DNA of 64,000 nucleotides from Atrina japonica (GCA_030159075.1 BROG01000940.1:62001-126000); one strand, 5' to 3'; shown: positions 10,031 through 20,936, counted from the first letter of the stretch. Made by a program: numbers and translations. The notes: generated by a model from the letters alone, not told the origin.

Positions 10031-10817
10031 AAACTATTTACACATACACAAACTATTTACACACAGAAAAAGACAGCACTCATACAGAAACACACACACA
10101 CACAGACACATACACACAGAGACACATACACAGAAACAAACATACATACATGTACACACACACACCTATACTCACATACACACAGACACATACACACACA
10201 GAAACATACACATACACACATACATACACACCAACACATACATACACACATGCAAACAGACACATAAACACATACATACATGTACACACACAGAGACACA
10301 TACACACACAGAGATACATGTACACACACATACACACAAAAACAAACACATACATACATGTACACACACAAACACATGCACATTCACAAACAATACAAAT
10401 AATTACTGTTATCTGTCTGTAAAGTAAAGAAGAAAGAAAATTAAGACACAGATAAAGGTATATTGCATGCTACCTTCATCTTAATAAAACAAAAACTCAT
10501 AATTCTGTTGTTTAATTTTCAGACTGACGCTAGCTATTTGTGACACAGACTCTACTATTGTGTATTATAAAATTAACGATGGACTCGTGAAACCATCACC
10601 TCCGGAAGTAACAGACGCACTAAAACAACAAAAAGTAGCAAAATATCGCAAACGTAGAATGAATGTTTTAGCTGCCGTTGATCAGTTTTATGAAGATAAA
10701 AAATGTAAATACTTAGAAAGTGACAAAAACAACAGAACAGAAGATTCAAAGTATGAGACAGAATCTAATAGAAACAGTGATTGTGAAGATGAAACAGATC
10801 TGTGTGAGGGATATTAG
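3670..10817 (+). CDS. TSEN15: tRNA-splicing endonuclease subunit Sen15, four exons
   Basis: Exons 3670-3705, 4144-4225, 8497-8683 and 10523-10817 join to 199 codons plus stop with phases 0, 1 and 0 matched across GT/AG introns. Sen15 is a non-catalytic subunit of the nuclear TSEN complex (TSEN2, TSEN34, TSEN54, TSEN15) that removes introns from pre-tRNAs; it stabilises the complex by pairing with a catalytic subunit. Matches to vertebrate TSEN15, from memory: HPK at the exon 1 end; FLDLCEVKEW (34-43) against a vertebrate FLVYLDLMESKSW; and LTLAICDTDSTIVYYK (103-118) against FTLAIVESDSTIVYYK. Residues after about 125 form a Lys/Arg-rich then Asp/Glu/Ser/Asn-rich tail not in the human protein. 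The ATG at 3670 has a good context (G at -3 and +4); an in-frame ATG at 3622 in weak context would give 215 residues. Introns are 438, 4271 and 1839 bp and hold repeats. Confidence 0.93.
3951..4042. repeat. (CT)n microsatellite
   Basis: About 43 uninterrupted CT dinucleotides ending in GTGTG, in TSEN15 intron 1 about 100 bp before exon 2. The pyrimidine-rich strand is the sense strand. Confidence 0.97.
4144..4225 (+). CDS. TSEN15: TSEN15 exon 2
   Basis: 82 nt between acceptor TTTTTGCAG and donor GTAGGT. Begins in phase 0 (FKELDCSTIK) and ends after the first base of a Val codon. Carries the start of the conserved Sen15 core (TAFTVFLDLCE). Too short to appear as a convincing open frame alone. 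Confidence 0.9.
4491..4591 (+). mobile_element. Fragment of TACAGTCAAACTTG-ended MITE-like element
   Basis: Contains TTTTATTAAGAGGTTTACTC and ends GAAGTTTTACTGTA. It is alignable with 19523-19643 and 17617-17735 and with the right ends of the complete copy at 28917-29256 and the copy at 46177-46352. In TSEN15 intron 2. Confidence 0.6.
4737..4772 (+). mobile_element. MetaSINE 3'-core fragment
   Basis: Short match (GGCCGTCACCATATAACTG then AAAAATTGTTGAGT) to the 3' core of the full copies at 40207 and 52269. Confidence 0.65.
4915..5252. repeat. ~44-bp minisatellite in TSEN15 intron 2
   Basis: About eight copies of a unit with core GGGAGATAACTGTAAAATGA and TTTATAAAGTTATAGAAGAT. Units carry the recurrent mollusc-like motif GGGAGATAAC. 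Confidence 0.9.
5470..6666. mobile_element. ~1.2-kb non-autonomous DNA transposon with ~33-bp inverted ends
   Basis: Left end AGGCCAAAAAAAAATAT followed by GTCTGTTTAGGGTTTC; the right end (6633-6666) is its near-perfect reverse complement, ending in GGCCT. Both ends carry an inner CCCTATTTTTTT. No transposase-like frame is seen inside; the short open frames match nothing I recognise. It fills more than a quarter of TSEN15 intron 2. Confidence 0.8.
6831..7221. mobile_element. ~390-bp MITE with ~38-bp terminal inverted repeats
   Basis: Left end GGCCTGAAGTCAACCAAATT then TACTCAATACTCAAGC; the right end at about 7183-7221 (GCTTGAGTACTGAGTAAATT then TGGTGACTTCAAGTCC) is its reverse complement with a few mismatches. 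The interior has no coding potential. In TSEN15 intron 2. Confidence 0.8.
7222..8496. other. Remainder of TSEN15 intron 2
   Basis: AT-rich unique sequence without recognisable exon, repeat array or RNA gene. It contains one isolated CAAGGGAGATAA motif near 7240. Confidence 0.6.
8497..8683 (+). CDS. TSEN15: TSEN15 exon 3
   Basis: 187 nt between acceptor CTATTTTTCAG and donor GTAAGT. Completes the Val codon and runs KEWWNLHLHPCQELDLIFL through MYLSAIKLDDYETK, then two bases of a Gly codon. The Trp after EVKE corresponds to the conserved Trp of vertebrate TSEN15. Confidence 0.92.
8848..9310 (-). mobile_element. MetaSINE interrupted by a nested MITE
   Basis: 8848-8930 is the Meta-type 3' core in reverse (CATACTCAACAATTATTCAG) and 9241-9310 is the tRNA-like head in reverse (GCGCTGACCGTAAGTGAGAG then ACTCCATGGTTCAAAGCA). 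Together they equal one SINE like that at 43150-43387. They are split by a 310-bp insertion (8931-9240). In TSEN15 intron 3. Confidence 0.75.
8931..9240. mobile_element. 310-bp MITE nested in a SINE
   Basis: Begins GCCTCAGTCACAGCTGG and ends CCGGTTGTGACCAGGC, which are imperfect inverted repeats. It separates the head and core of the surrounding MetaSINE, which dates it as the later insertion. A 127-codon open frame across it is not supported as a gene. Confidence 0.65.
9311..9995. other. Unique part of TSEN15 intron 3
   Basis: No gene, RNA or repeat recognised. Slightly less AT-rich near 9770-9850. Confidence 0.55.
9996..10391. repeat. (CA)n-rich cryptic microsatellite
   Basis: Perfect (CA) run at the left end, then about 370 bp of interrupted ACACAT/ACACAG/ATACATAC motifs up to about 130 bp before TSEN15 exon 4. 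Open frames on both strands are low-complexity artefacts. Confidence 0.95.
10523..10817 (+). CDS. TSEN15: TSEN15 exon 4 (terminal)
   Basis: 295 nt after acceptor TTAATTTTCAG, completing Gly and encoding LTLAICDTDSTIVYYKINDG, the C-terminal beta-strand segment of the Sen15 fold, followed by a ~75-residue charged tail ending DLCEGY and TAG at 10815-10817. Confidence 0.93.
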
Positions 10818-10840
10818 TGTATGTACTAATTACATGTCAT

Positions 10841-10846
10841 AATAAA
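10841..10846 (+). terminator. TSEN15 polyadenylation signal
   Basis: Canonical AATAAA 24 bases after the TSEN15 stop codon, in AT-rich sequence with T-rich stretches just downstream (10855-10875). It implies a very short 3' UTR. Confidence 0.7.
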
Positions 10847-10884
10847 TGAATTGTACATTTTTAAATCTTTTTTCATTTGGTATT

Positions 10885-10972
10885 GTAGTGGTGCAGTGGG
10901 TGTTGGCAGCTCAGTAAAACATCCTGCTAGTGTTCGGAAGGTCCTGGCTTTGATTCATATTCTGGCTACATA
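10885..10972 (+). mobile_element. tRNA-like SINE head, left of the 50-bp array
   Basis: GGCAGCTCAGTAAAACATCC resembles a degraded A box, with TGTTCGGAAGGTCCTGGCTT and TTGATTCATATTC as B-box region. A second copy lies at 11976-12072, on the other side of the minisatellite. Confidence 0.6.
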
Positions 10973-11930
10973 TAACTTCCCACCTGGTATATTTGGCATC
11001 CAACTAAGTAAGCCACTGTGTATAACTTCCAACCTGGTATATTTGGTATTCCACTAAATAAGCCTCAGTGTATAACTTCCCACCTGGTATATTTGGTATT
11101 CCACTAAAAAAGCCTCAGTGTATAACTCCCCACCTAGTATATTTAGCATCCAACTAAGTAAGCCTCTGTGTATAACTTCACACCTGGTATATTTGGAATC
11201 CAACTAAGTAAGCCACTGTGTATAATTTCCCACCTGGTATATTTGGTATTCCACTAAATAAGCCTCAGTGTATAACTCCCCACCTAGTATATTTAGCATT
11301 CAACTAAGTAAGCCACTGTGTATAACTTCCCACCTGGTATATTTAGTATTCCACTAAAAAAAAGCCTCTGTGTATAACTTCCCACCTGGTATATTTGGTA
11401 TTCCACTAAATAAGCCTCAGTGTATAACTTCCCACCTGGTATATTTGGCACCCAACTAAGTAAGCCACTGTGTATAACTTCCCACCTGGTATATTTGGCA
11501 TAACAAGTAAGCTGTGTATAATATATTTGGCATACCACTGTGTATAACTTCCCACCTGGTATATTTGGCATACAACTAAGTAAGCCGCTGTGTATAATTT
11601 CCCACCTGGTATATTTGGCATACAACTAAGTAAGCCACTGTGTATAATTTCCCACCTGGTATATTTGGCATACAACTAAGTAAGCCACTGTGTATAATTT
11701 CCCACCTGGTATATTTGGCATACAACTAAGTAAGCCACTGTGTATAACTTCCCACCTGGTATATTTGGCACCCAATTAAGTAAGCCACTGTGTATAACTT
11801 CCCACCTGGTATATTTGGCATCCAACTAAATAAGCCACTGTGTAATTTCCCACCTGCAACCCACTGTGTGTAATTTCCATCCTTGTATTTTTGGCATCCA
11901 ACTAAATAACCCACTGTGTGGTGTGTAAAG
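10973..11930. repeat. 50-bp minisatellite flanked by two SINE heads
   Basis: About 19 copies of a 50-bp unit (TATAACTTCCCACCTGGTAT, ATTTGGCATCCAACTAAGTA, AGCCACTGTG). The first unit begins directly after the SINE head, so the array probably arose inside the element. Confidence 0.95.
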
Positions 11931-11975
11931 AGTTTCATGGATTTCTGTGGTCAGAAATCATGTTAAGGGGGGGAG

Positions 11976-12072
11976 TGTAGCTGTGAAGTGGGTGTCGGCC
12001 GAGGAAGTTCAATTGGTAAAACGTCCTGTTAGTGTTCAGAAGGTCCAGAGTTCAATTACTTGTCTGGCCACA
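11976..12072 (+). mobile_element. tRNA-like SINE head, right of the 50-bp array
   Basis: GTGAAGTGGGTGTCGGCC through GTTCAGAAGGTCCAGAG and TTCAATTACTTGTCTGGCC aligns along its whole length with 10885-10972. Confidence 0.6.
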
Positions 12073-12169
12073 CGCTTGCTACAGTGTAGTGGAAGCTTTG
12101 TTGAGAGGTCACTCTTAAAATTTCCTGATTAATGAACTTATTGAACTTGTAGTACGACCACAACCCTGT

Positions 12170-12430
12170 GAGTCAGGGAAAGTGATGCCTAGCTTGTATT
12201 CTTTGTGAGTGCTCCAATGGCTTTCATAGTGCCACTGCACTTGTATGACCCAACAAAGGAAATTGAAAAGCACAAATTTGAAATTTTAGACCCTTTTAAA
12301 CCCCATCAAGGCATTGAGAAGAAAGGGCCAGTGTAGAGAGGTGGTGAAATTTCATCTCTCAAAATCTGACTTGACTGTGGTTCAAACCATGGTCCTTAGT
12401 ATAGAAGATCCTCTAACCAGGCGAGTCTTT
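12170..12430 (-). mobile_element. Possible decayed tRNA-like SINE
   Basis: Read in reverse, GCCTGGTTAGAGGATCTTC and CCATGGTTTGAACCACAG resemble A-box and B-box regions of a tRNA-derived SINE. Weak similarity only; the segment could be unrelated. Confidence 0.35.
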
Positions 12431-12524
12431 GACATGAAGGTCTGCAGTTAACATTTCTTATAATATAACATTCACAAAACTACCTGGTTAATTTTTTATT
12501 TTTTTACCCAGTTTCCATGGAAGG

Positions 12525-13248
12525 TTGGGTCTTCATGACAGAACAAATTGCCCATTGCAGATGAGGTGTCCATGGCAGATGGGGTTGTCCATGGCAGATT
12601 GGGTTGTCCATGGCAGATGGGTTTGTCCATGGCAGAATGGGTTGTCCATTGCAGCTGAAGCTGTCCATGGCAGCTTGGGTTGCCCATGGCAGATGGGTTG
12701 TCCATAGCCGATTTAGTTATCCACGACAAAATGGGGATGTTATGGAAGATGAGGTGGCCATGGTAGATTGGGTTGTTCATGGCAGATGGGGTTGTCCATG
12801 GCAGGTTGTGTTGTCCATGGTAGATGAGTTTTCATGGCAGATTAGGTTGTCCATGGCAGATAGAGTTGTCCATGGTAGATTGGGTTGTCCATGGTAGATG
12901 GAGTTGTCCATGGCAGATGAGGTGGCCATGGCAGATTGGGTTGTCCATGGCAGATGGGGTTGTCCATGGCAGATGAGGTGGCTATGGCAGATGGGGTTGT
13001 CCATGGCAGATGAGGTGGCCATGGCAGATGGAGTTATCCATGGCAGATGGGGTTGTCTATTGCAGATGAGGTGTCTATGGCAGGTGGGGTCTTCATGGCA
13101 GATGAGGTGTCTATGGCAGGTGGGATCTCCATGGCAGATGAGGTGTCTATGGCAGGTGGGGTCTTCATGGCAGATGAGGTGTCTATGGCAGGTGGGATCT
13201 CCATGGCAGATGAGGTGTCTATGGCAGGTGGGGTCTCCATGGCATACA
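12525..13248. repeat. 18-19 bp minisatellite with a 72-bp higher-order end
   Basis: About 38 copies of GTTGTCCATGGCAGATGGG and variants, most containing CCATGG. From about 13066 the units form 36-bp pairs that alternate GGTCTTC and GATCTCC, a 72-bp higher-order period repeated about 2.5 times. Open frames on both strands are artefacts. Confidence 0.95.
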
Positions 13249-14539
13249 GGTGTTTCTGTTTTGTTCATGTGTGATGACAATACAGAAAGTATTATTAGTT
13301 ACCTTAGTGTCCCGTATTCACAGAACCCCTGATCCTAGGATGATGAAAATCGTTTCGGTATCCTTACTTTAGGTATGTTAAAAATAGAGTGAAAATGTTG
13401 AAATGTTTACACAAGTTGTGCTTTTTACCACAAGACTTAATGTAATCAATCAGTTTGTAAGTTAATCTAGATGTATATGTACATCTGAACAAGGGAGATA
13501 ACTCTTTCAACCATATTTTATTTTATTCTTTACCATGTGTCATAACTGTTTTACAAATGAACAACGCTTACCTCCCTTTGTACACAACCCAAAGTGAGGT
13601 TCTATCACTTATCATTGATCAATCACTTTCACTGAAAATTTGAATTTAATTTTCTTATTTTTTCATTTACAAAAATTCTAAAGAAAACTATTGATATGAT
13701 GATTATTAATATACATGCAAAAATAAGTTTTTCCCCAATATTTGATTGATATACATAAATTGCAAGCTTGCAGTATTTTAAATGTGCTCTTTTAAAGTTG
13801 ACTTGTCATAAAATGTCTGACTTAATTATTGCTTTCAATGTGTTTTTTTTATGTCATTCCATTATGATGTCATGATCACATACATTTTTGATGAGCCATT
13901 TAATTGTAAAGACACAATAAAAAAGGCAGCCAAAAAGTTCCGTGTCAAGCCTATCAGGAAACTTGAATTTCATGATAGGGTCAAAATTTGGTTTTAACAT
14001 AAACTTGCTGTAGGGTTTTGATAATTAGTTGGGTTAAACATGTCCATCAAATACAATGTACCGGTATTTTGACCTGTCCTATCACTCAACACACTAATGG
14101 TTCATTCATTCAATTACCCCTGATCTTTGATAATGTGACCTTCAGTAAACCCAATTATAGAACTGATTTTAACAAATTTGTGATTTATTGGATTACTAAG
14201 CATTTTTATGATGTACACTCAAGTATAGTAAGTAATTATGCTTCTTGTACATATGAGAAAAAAGGGGGGCATTTATTAGGATAAATACGATAATTCACAA
14301 AAACATCCTAAAAATTCAGCTATTTTACATAGATTTACTATAGGTTTAGTTTATATCAGGAACTCACAAGTAAAACCATTTTATTGCTGGTTATTTTTTG
14401 TATGAAAGCAGTGTCTTAGGTATTAACTAGTAGAAAAACCCATTAAACCTATGCTAATAGACAGGTGCTTGTATAAAAAGGTGAGAATGAGCTTTGTTGA
14501 AGTTAAATATGAAATAATTATTTAAATAAAAGTTTGTTA
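13249..14539. other. Intergenic, nothing recognised
   Basis: AT-rich unique sequence. An AAGGGAGATAAC motif occurs at about 13492. Confidence 0.6.
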
Positions 14540-14652
14540 AATAATCTTTTGAATAAAACCTCTAGCAGGAGATTACCTGACCTGTCTTGTGAGATCACAT
14601 TTCAGTGGTAGATGGGATGGGGCGGATCTCTCAAGACAGTTTTCACTGAATT
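14540..14652. mobile_element. Fragment of TACAGTGGAACC MITE
   Basis: GACCTGTCTTGTGAGATCAC then ATTTCAGTGGTAGATGG matches the interior of the copy at 53462-53592; the end shows CTCTCAAGACAG. Confidence 0.65.
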
Positions 14653-14885
14653 GAGGATTACTGATGTTAAGTAAGGCATGAAACAAAAAGTTCACATAAA
14701 AAAAAACCGAAATATTTGAACATGAATCAAATAATTGTCTTAAATATTCAAAACTGATTTTTCTGGTATTTGATTTAACCTTACTTTTCAAGATGCACAT
14801 ATTGTCTTCCACAACAGTTGTCCAATTAGACAGTTTCCACTGTAGACATTCTGTCATACATGTAAATAATAAAAAAAAAAAAAAC

Positions 14886-14975
14886 AGGTCCGGTGTCACA
14901 GTACGGGTTTTGGCATGGTAAAGAAACCTCTTTGCTCAATGGCCACAAGTGCCAAGCATATGCCAAAATTTTTTC
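14886..14975 (+). mobile_element. SINE-B body fragment
   Basis: GGTGTCACAGTACGGGTTTT, CTTTGCTCAATGGCCAC and CATATGCCAAAATTT align with the middle of the full copy at 63061-63352. Confidence 0.6.
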
Positions 14976-17616
14976 AATATCATCAAAATTTGATGATATT
15001 GCAGTAGATAGATCAGATATTTAAAAGTCCTTCACATGATGAGTTCTTGATTGGTACTTGAACCTAACATGATCATGACTTATAAGAAACTTGATAATGA
15101 TGGAGTATTTGAGGTATGAGCCCAGGTGTGTAATATGAAGATACCTGTCTACATAGAGTGCTTTATGTCAGGTAATTCTAGGTGATCAATTTCATTGTGG
15201 TAACCGATCACTTTATTTTGCTACATTATTAAGTTCAAAAAGGTATAGCCAGCCTGCAATTACACATGCATGTATATACATTTGGCACTCTAATGAAATT
15301 TGGCGATAGGCTGAGGGAAACCTACAATGAAATTGAAGGGGAAATCGGAAAGGTGGACTTATAGAAATAATGGTGTGAAGCGAAATGGCAAATGAGATGT
15401 GGGACATTATAAAGAGTTTACTGTATGTAAATATATATAAATATACTGATCACTCTATACACATACATGTACATGCATTTTTTCAATTCAGAAGAGTACG
15501 GAACCAAAACACACCTTCAAATGCATATTTGTACATCTCTAAATGAATGTTTACTTGCTTTTACAGTTTTAACCCATTTCCAACACTTGTAATGTAACAA
15601 AAGTTTCATTTGGGGATGCCGGGGACTTACTTATCTTAGATTTTTGAGTTATGGAATTTTCAAGAATGGCCCATTTCATGTGAAGTATTCCTTTTCGATA
15701 CATGCTAATTATGAATATTTGCAGAATTTTAATATGGAATATTTCACTGTTAAAAGTTTCAAGTATCTGTATTTAATTTTATTATATTTCTGGTAAGAAA
15801 TACCTAGAACCTAGACTGTGTTTGAAAAATTAAATTTCGCACTAAAAGAATCCCAAAAAGTTAAAAAAAAAAAAAAACGACAACAAACAAAACATTTAGT
15901 GCTTATTTTTTAACAAATGAAACATTTTATACCGGTACATGTTATAAACAGTCATATTTTGGTGAGTAAAATTACATTTTTATCAAAAAAATGTTTAAAA
16001 TAAATAAGGAGTGAAAGAAAATATCAAATCATATAAGATTTTTGTGAGGAGGCAACAGACTCTATCAATACAGTTTTCAAGACAGCTTTCAGATAATATT
16101 TCTTTAAAATTGATCAGATCAAAACACTCCAATCCTTCCTGTAGTCTTACTCACACATGGTTTTTAATCTTGTCTTCATAAAATTTAAAAATAAAGTATG
16201 CTTTTTATACTTGATAAGAAAAAAACAGACAAGTTTAGATAGTCATGCTTTTTATAACTGATAAGAAATAGGAAAAACAAACTACATTAAGAGAATGATA
16301 AGAAAATCAAGATAGCTTGTTTTAATTGGCTTAATTAATGCCTTTCGTCATCACAACATTTTACAAAAAATTAAATAAAAATAATTCTGGAACATCTAAT
16401 GAGATACAACAGCTGTTGTGTTTTGATCCAACAGACTCGTAACTTCATGATGTAACTTTGTGATGGAGCAGTCAATACTGTTATTTATAAGTTGTAGGTC
16501 AGGGGTGCTTTGTAAATCATAAGTCGTATAAGTCGTAAGTTTTAATTTAATTTACTGTAAGACAAAAATCATATGAAGATCTCATCAACTCTAGGTGAAG
16601 TGTTAAAAATTTTGACTAGTGTTATGGACTTATGCCAATGCAGTGATGGTTTTTTTATGTGACATGTAATCTCAGTTTTAAGTCTCATCTGAAAGACCCG
16701 TAACTCTCACTTCGTATGCCGAGAGCTTGATGAAAGAACATCACTATCATTTTTAAAAAAAATTTTGTTATGACCCAGCATTGTGAACCAAACCGCAGAT
16801 CTTCTACTTGTGAATTAACCGCTCTAATATTAGACCACCTCTAGTGGTCCTCTCAATCTGCCAAGATCCATTGTATAACAGAAATGTAGTTGAAAGTGCC
16901 ATAAAGAAATAACCAAATAATTCTGTTCCATATATCAACAACAGTGTTGTAAGCTTTAACACCTTTGGCCAGGTAATTGTATAACACAGGTAAACATTAA
17001 CGAATTGATCAAGGTATACCTACTGTCATGTTTTACCTTAATTTTGATAAGAACCTCAAGTGTAGCCATTGATTGATATATATTTCATTTGACAAATGTT
17101 TTCTTAGTTGGATTGATTTATCAAGAATGTCATTTCAATTTCAAAGTAGATTAAGACTGCATACTTCAAACGACTTTATAATACGGACAGGTAATTTTGT
17201 TTACATTGCGTTCTTAACCTTTACGGATCCGCGGTGACAAAATGAAAATAAACAATCTTCCAGGGAAAAGCTGGGTAAATAATGATGTTTATATTGTATA
17301 TAATATGTTAGAAAAATAGCTGTTATGTTCAGTTGTAGTAGAGACACATGCCTGAAGTATTTCAATCTATTCAACCTATTTCTGGACAACCCCACTTCTG
17401 TATTTGTACAAAACAAAGCACTTTGATGTTAAAACAATTCGATTTGATTGAAATACACATTACATTCTGTAAACAGAAAACAAATTACAATTCTGAACTT
17501 CATACGTGTTCTTAATTACAGTTCAGAATTTGTCACATTTTCACGTTAGAATTTGTATAAAGTGAAATTGTCTATAAAGATCACTCAGAAGGGAACAAGC
17601 ATAGGTAGCTATTATA
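14976..17616. other. Intergenic, nothing firm recognised
   Basis: AT-rich. 16622-16860 may be a decayed tRNA-like SINE in reverse (GAGCGGTTAATTCACAAG near its right end). 16197-16270 holds two copies of TGCTTTTTATAACTGATAAG. No exon or RNA gene is supported. Confidence 0.5.
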
Positions 17617-17735
17617 GAAAGATGGCCTTTATAAAGAGGCCTATTCATTGTAAAAAGTTAACATAAGTTATGTTTGAATAGCCTATATAAGCAGGTGGTC
17701 TTTATACATAGGTGTTCTATAATTTTACTGTAGTA
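17617..17735 (+). mobile_element. Fragment of TACAGTCAAACTTG-ended element
   Basis: GGCCTTTATAAAGAGGCC through GGTGGTCTTTATACATAGG to TTTTACTGTA matches the right part of the copies at 19523 and 4491. Confidence 0.55.
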
Positions 17736-17855
17736 TGAGTGTATATGAGATGTAACATTACTGTGTAGTTTTTTCACTCTACTAATGACCTAGCTGTTCT
17801 GATCCATTGGCTTTTGTTGTAATGTTCACCATGTCTTGTGGGATTACATAAAGTA

Positions 17856-17982
17856 AGTGTGTGTGTATATGTGTATGTGTGTCACTGTGTGTGTGTAATT
17901 GTGTGTGTGTGTAATTGTGTGTGTATGTGTGTCACTGTGTGTGTATGTGTGTGAAGGTGTGTGTGTGTGCATGAATGTGTGA
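17856..17982. repeat. (GT)n-rich microsatellite
   Basis: Interrupted GTGTGTGTAATT/GTGTGTATGTGTGTCACT motifs. Confidence 0.93.
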
Positions 17983-18422
17983 GATAGATATTTTGTTTGT
18001 GTTTGATTACAAAAATATTGTTTCATACTATCAGCTGGTTTATTGATCTAATTATTCATAATTTACTTAATTTAAATTAGACACCAAAACTTCAAGTACA
18101 TTTATAATACTTAGGTAATTTACATATACAAAGAAACAATTGAGGAAACGCCCATTTGATTAATACAGTTAACTCAATGTTAAGAATATGTAATTGGGCC
18201 ACACCAAGTAAAAAATTTGTTAATGGTATACTGATGGTGGGAAGGACAGAGGGGCTGCTGTGGATAAATTGTTACAAATTTGAGATTTTATAAGATTAAA
18301 AGCTTTAGTGTCCATTTCTTTTGTCTTCTGGCCAAGGTAAAAGTAACAATAAACAAACATATAATTCACCTCTTCTATAAATATAAGGATCATTTTAGAA
18401 TGACATTGAGGATAGTATAGCC

Positions 18423-18637
18423 TTCCAATGAATGGATGTCAATACTAATTTGCTGGTTAGTCCCTCACCGTTTCCAATGAATGGATGTCAATACTAATTT
18501 GCTGGTTAGTCCCGCACCGTTTCCAATGAATGGATGTCAAGACTAATTTGCTGGTTAGTCCCGCACTGTTTCCAATGAATGGATGTCAAGACTAATTTGC
18601 TGGTTAGTCCCGCACTGTTTCCAATGAATGGATAGTT
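18423..18637. repeat. 49-bp tandem repeat, 4.4 copies
   Basis: Unit TTCCAATGAATGGATGTCAA, TACTAATTTGCTGGTTAGTC, CCGCACCGT, with starts exactly 49 bp apart at 18423, 18472, 18521, 18570 and 18619 and few substitutions. Confidence 0.97.
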
Positions 18638-18971
18638 TTATGTCAGTATTCCCATCTTTTGTTTTTGCCATATCTTCCTCATTTATTAAACTACCGGTAG
18701 GCTCCACATATATAAGGAGAATGAGTGTCACATACAAAAACTGTTCCTACCACCCTTATTTTTAGAGTTACTCCCCTTTGTTGATTTTATTTGTCTGTGT
18801 CTAACTTGTTTTTGTCAATTTATACATATTGGCAATATGACCCTGGTGTGGGACTATTAATTTTATGTTTTCAATGTTGTTTAATTACCTCAGTTTTAAA
18901 CCTTTCACCCTTACGTACCATGATTTTGGACCAGTCCAGTACCTGTATTATAGTCTGTGATGTTGAAGGTT

Positions 18972-19032
18972 GTGCACCAGACTGTGACGTGCACCAGACT
19001 GTGACGTGCACCAGGCTGTGACGTGCACCAGA
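18972..19032. repeat. 17-bp tandem repeat, ~3.6 copies
   Basis: GTGCACCAGACTGTGAC repeated with one A-to-G change. Confidence 0.95.
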
Positions 19033-19125
19033 GGTTTTCCAAGCATTGTCATCCATCCAGATCCTCACTGTGCTCTCCATTGCTCAACATCAGTACATGA
19101 ATACAAACACCAACTGTCCAGCCAC

Positions 19126-19512
19126 AAAAACTACTGGACTATAGTAAGTTAGTCTGCCTATATCCAGGACTGTTACAGTCTTGTACAAAAGCTAACTATT
19201 GGACTAACTGCCTATATCCAGGACTGTTACAGTCTTGTACAAAAGTCTACAAAAGCTAACTATTGGAATAGACAGTTAATCTGCCTTATATATCCACTGC
19301 CTATATCCAGGACTGTTACAGTCTTGTACAAAAATAGAAGTTAGTCTGCCTATATTGGACTGTTAGACTGTTGGACTATCTGCCTATATCCAGGACTGTT
19401 ACAGTCTTGTACAAAAGCTAACTATTGGAATAGACAGTTAATCTGCCTATATCCAGGACTGTTACAGTCTTGTACAAAAGCTGACTATTGGACTGTCTTG
19501 TTAAGACAGTTA
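19126..19512. repeat. Irregular ~50-70 bp tandem repeat
   Basis: About six copies containing CTGCCTATATCCAGGACTG and TTACAGTCTTGTACAAAAGC with variable internal deletions. Confidence 0.9.
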
Positions 19513-19522
19513 ATCTGCATAT

Positions 19523-19643
19523 ATAAGGGTTTTATTAAGAGGTTTATTCATTTTTTAAAAAGTTAACGAAGATTATGGTTTAATGGCCTTAAAGGCAGGT
19601 GCCCTTTATACAAAGGTGGTCATTAATGCAAGTTTGACTGTAT
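19523..19643 (+). mobile_element. Right half of TACAGTCAAACTTG MITE
   Basis: Ends GCAAGTTTGACTGTA, the same terminus as the element at 28917-29256. It abuts the tandem array 19126-19512. Confidence 0.65.
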
Positions 19644-20024
19644 ATTTATGACAATGCTAAGTATAGTCTGATACACTACAGATCTTTTCGGACAAAACTT
19701 TGTTTAAGTTTCCTGTAAAAAATTTTTAAAGTTTTACAAATTTTCTTACAGTCAGTATTTACATGCCTGAAAGATTTACCTGGGACATTTAGTTTTTGGA
19801 TTGTCCATCTGTCTGTGTGTCCATCTGTCCATAATTCCATCCTGCTTACATATATGGTATAATATTTCAAGTCTGGATTGTGATACAGTAACCAAACTTA
19901 GACTGAAAGTTCATCTAAGGGTTTCTCATACGTTACTGACATCACATGCCCCTGGGGGATGAGTGGGTTTAAAATGTAGGACATTTCGATATTTAAAGTT
20001 TGGATTGTGATGCAGTTGGGGCCA

Positions 20025-20056
<32 letters not shown>

Positions 20057-20936
20057 GAAAGTCCAATTTTTCATAAAATTTCATTTGAGGTTTCCCTCGA
20101 CTTATCACCAAACTCCTTTATTATGCAGATTTGGGCTGAACAAATGGTGGCAGTATAACAAGGTTTTACTGTACATATCACAGACATTTTGTCACAGTAA
20201 GGACTAATCATTGGCCTACATCTTTGTAAAGATACATTGGTCTTATTATTTTCTTAAGCAAACTGTTTCAAGCAAGCCTTTGTTGTATTTTTTTCCCCTA
20301 AAGCCTTTAGGGTTTTACTTTTTAAAATCTCCAGGTGTCTTCAAAGGTAATTGAAACCTTAAGAAGCTTGGACATTAGTGATTACTGTAGACTCATCTTT
20401 TTGAAATGCTTTGTATTATCCCCACATCTGTCCGGATAAACTTATATATCTAACCATTAATCTCAGCAATAGCTCTCTATGTACTGTTTCTTTGATACAA
20501 AAATTCAGGTAATTCAATGTCACCTCAATGTAACAGGTAAAATGGGGGGCTTAATTGACTTTCACAGGTAAATGAAAACACAGAAGGTACACACATATAC
20601 TGTGTGTTTTAGGATCAATGGTATAGCTGGCGGCCATCTTTTTATACACGCCCATCGCGTCAAGATAGAAAACTTGATGTATAGAACGTAGGACTAGAAT
20701 AAAATGTTATAAATTGATTTAATTACAGAAGTGTACTGTGACAGCTGAAAGTCAAGTAAAAGATTTTAAATCTTCCTAATAAAGCTGGGAAGACTTACTA
20801 AATAGATGACTGCCCGGCGGTGGTGACACAACATTCTGTCCAAGGATGTTACCTTGAGTTGATCAACTCAATTAACATTTTAGAACTGTGATAAGATATC
20901 TGCTAGTATTGCAGTACTATTGCAGTACATAGTATT
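19644..20936. other. Intergenic, nothing firm recognised
   Basis: 20085-20185 (GAGGTTTCCCTCGACTTATC; ATAACAAGGTTTTACTGTA) looks like the end of another short element also present near 15300-15430. No coding exon. Confidence 0.5.

Noticed and set aside
9915..10427. His/Thr-rich and Cys/Val-rich frames on both strands
   Set aside because: Low-complexity (CA)n translation within TSEN15 intron 3.
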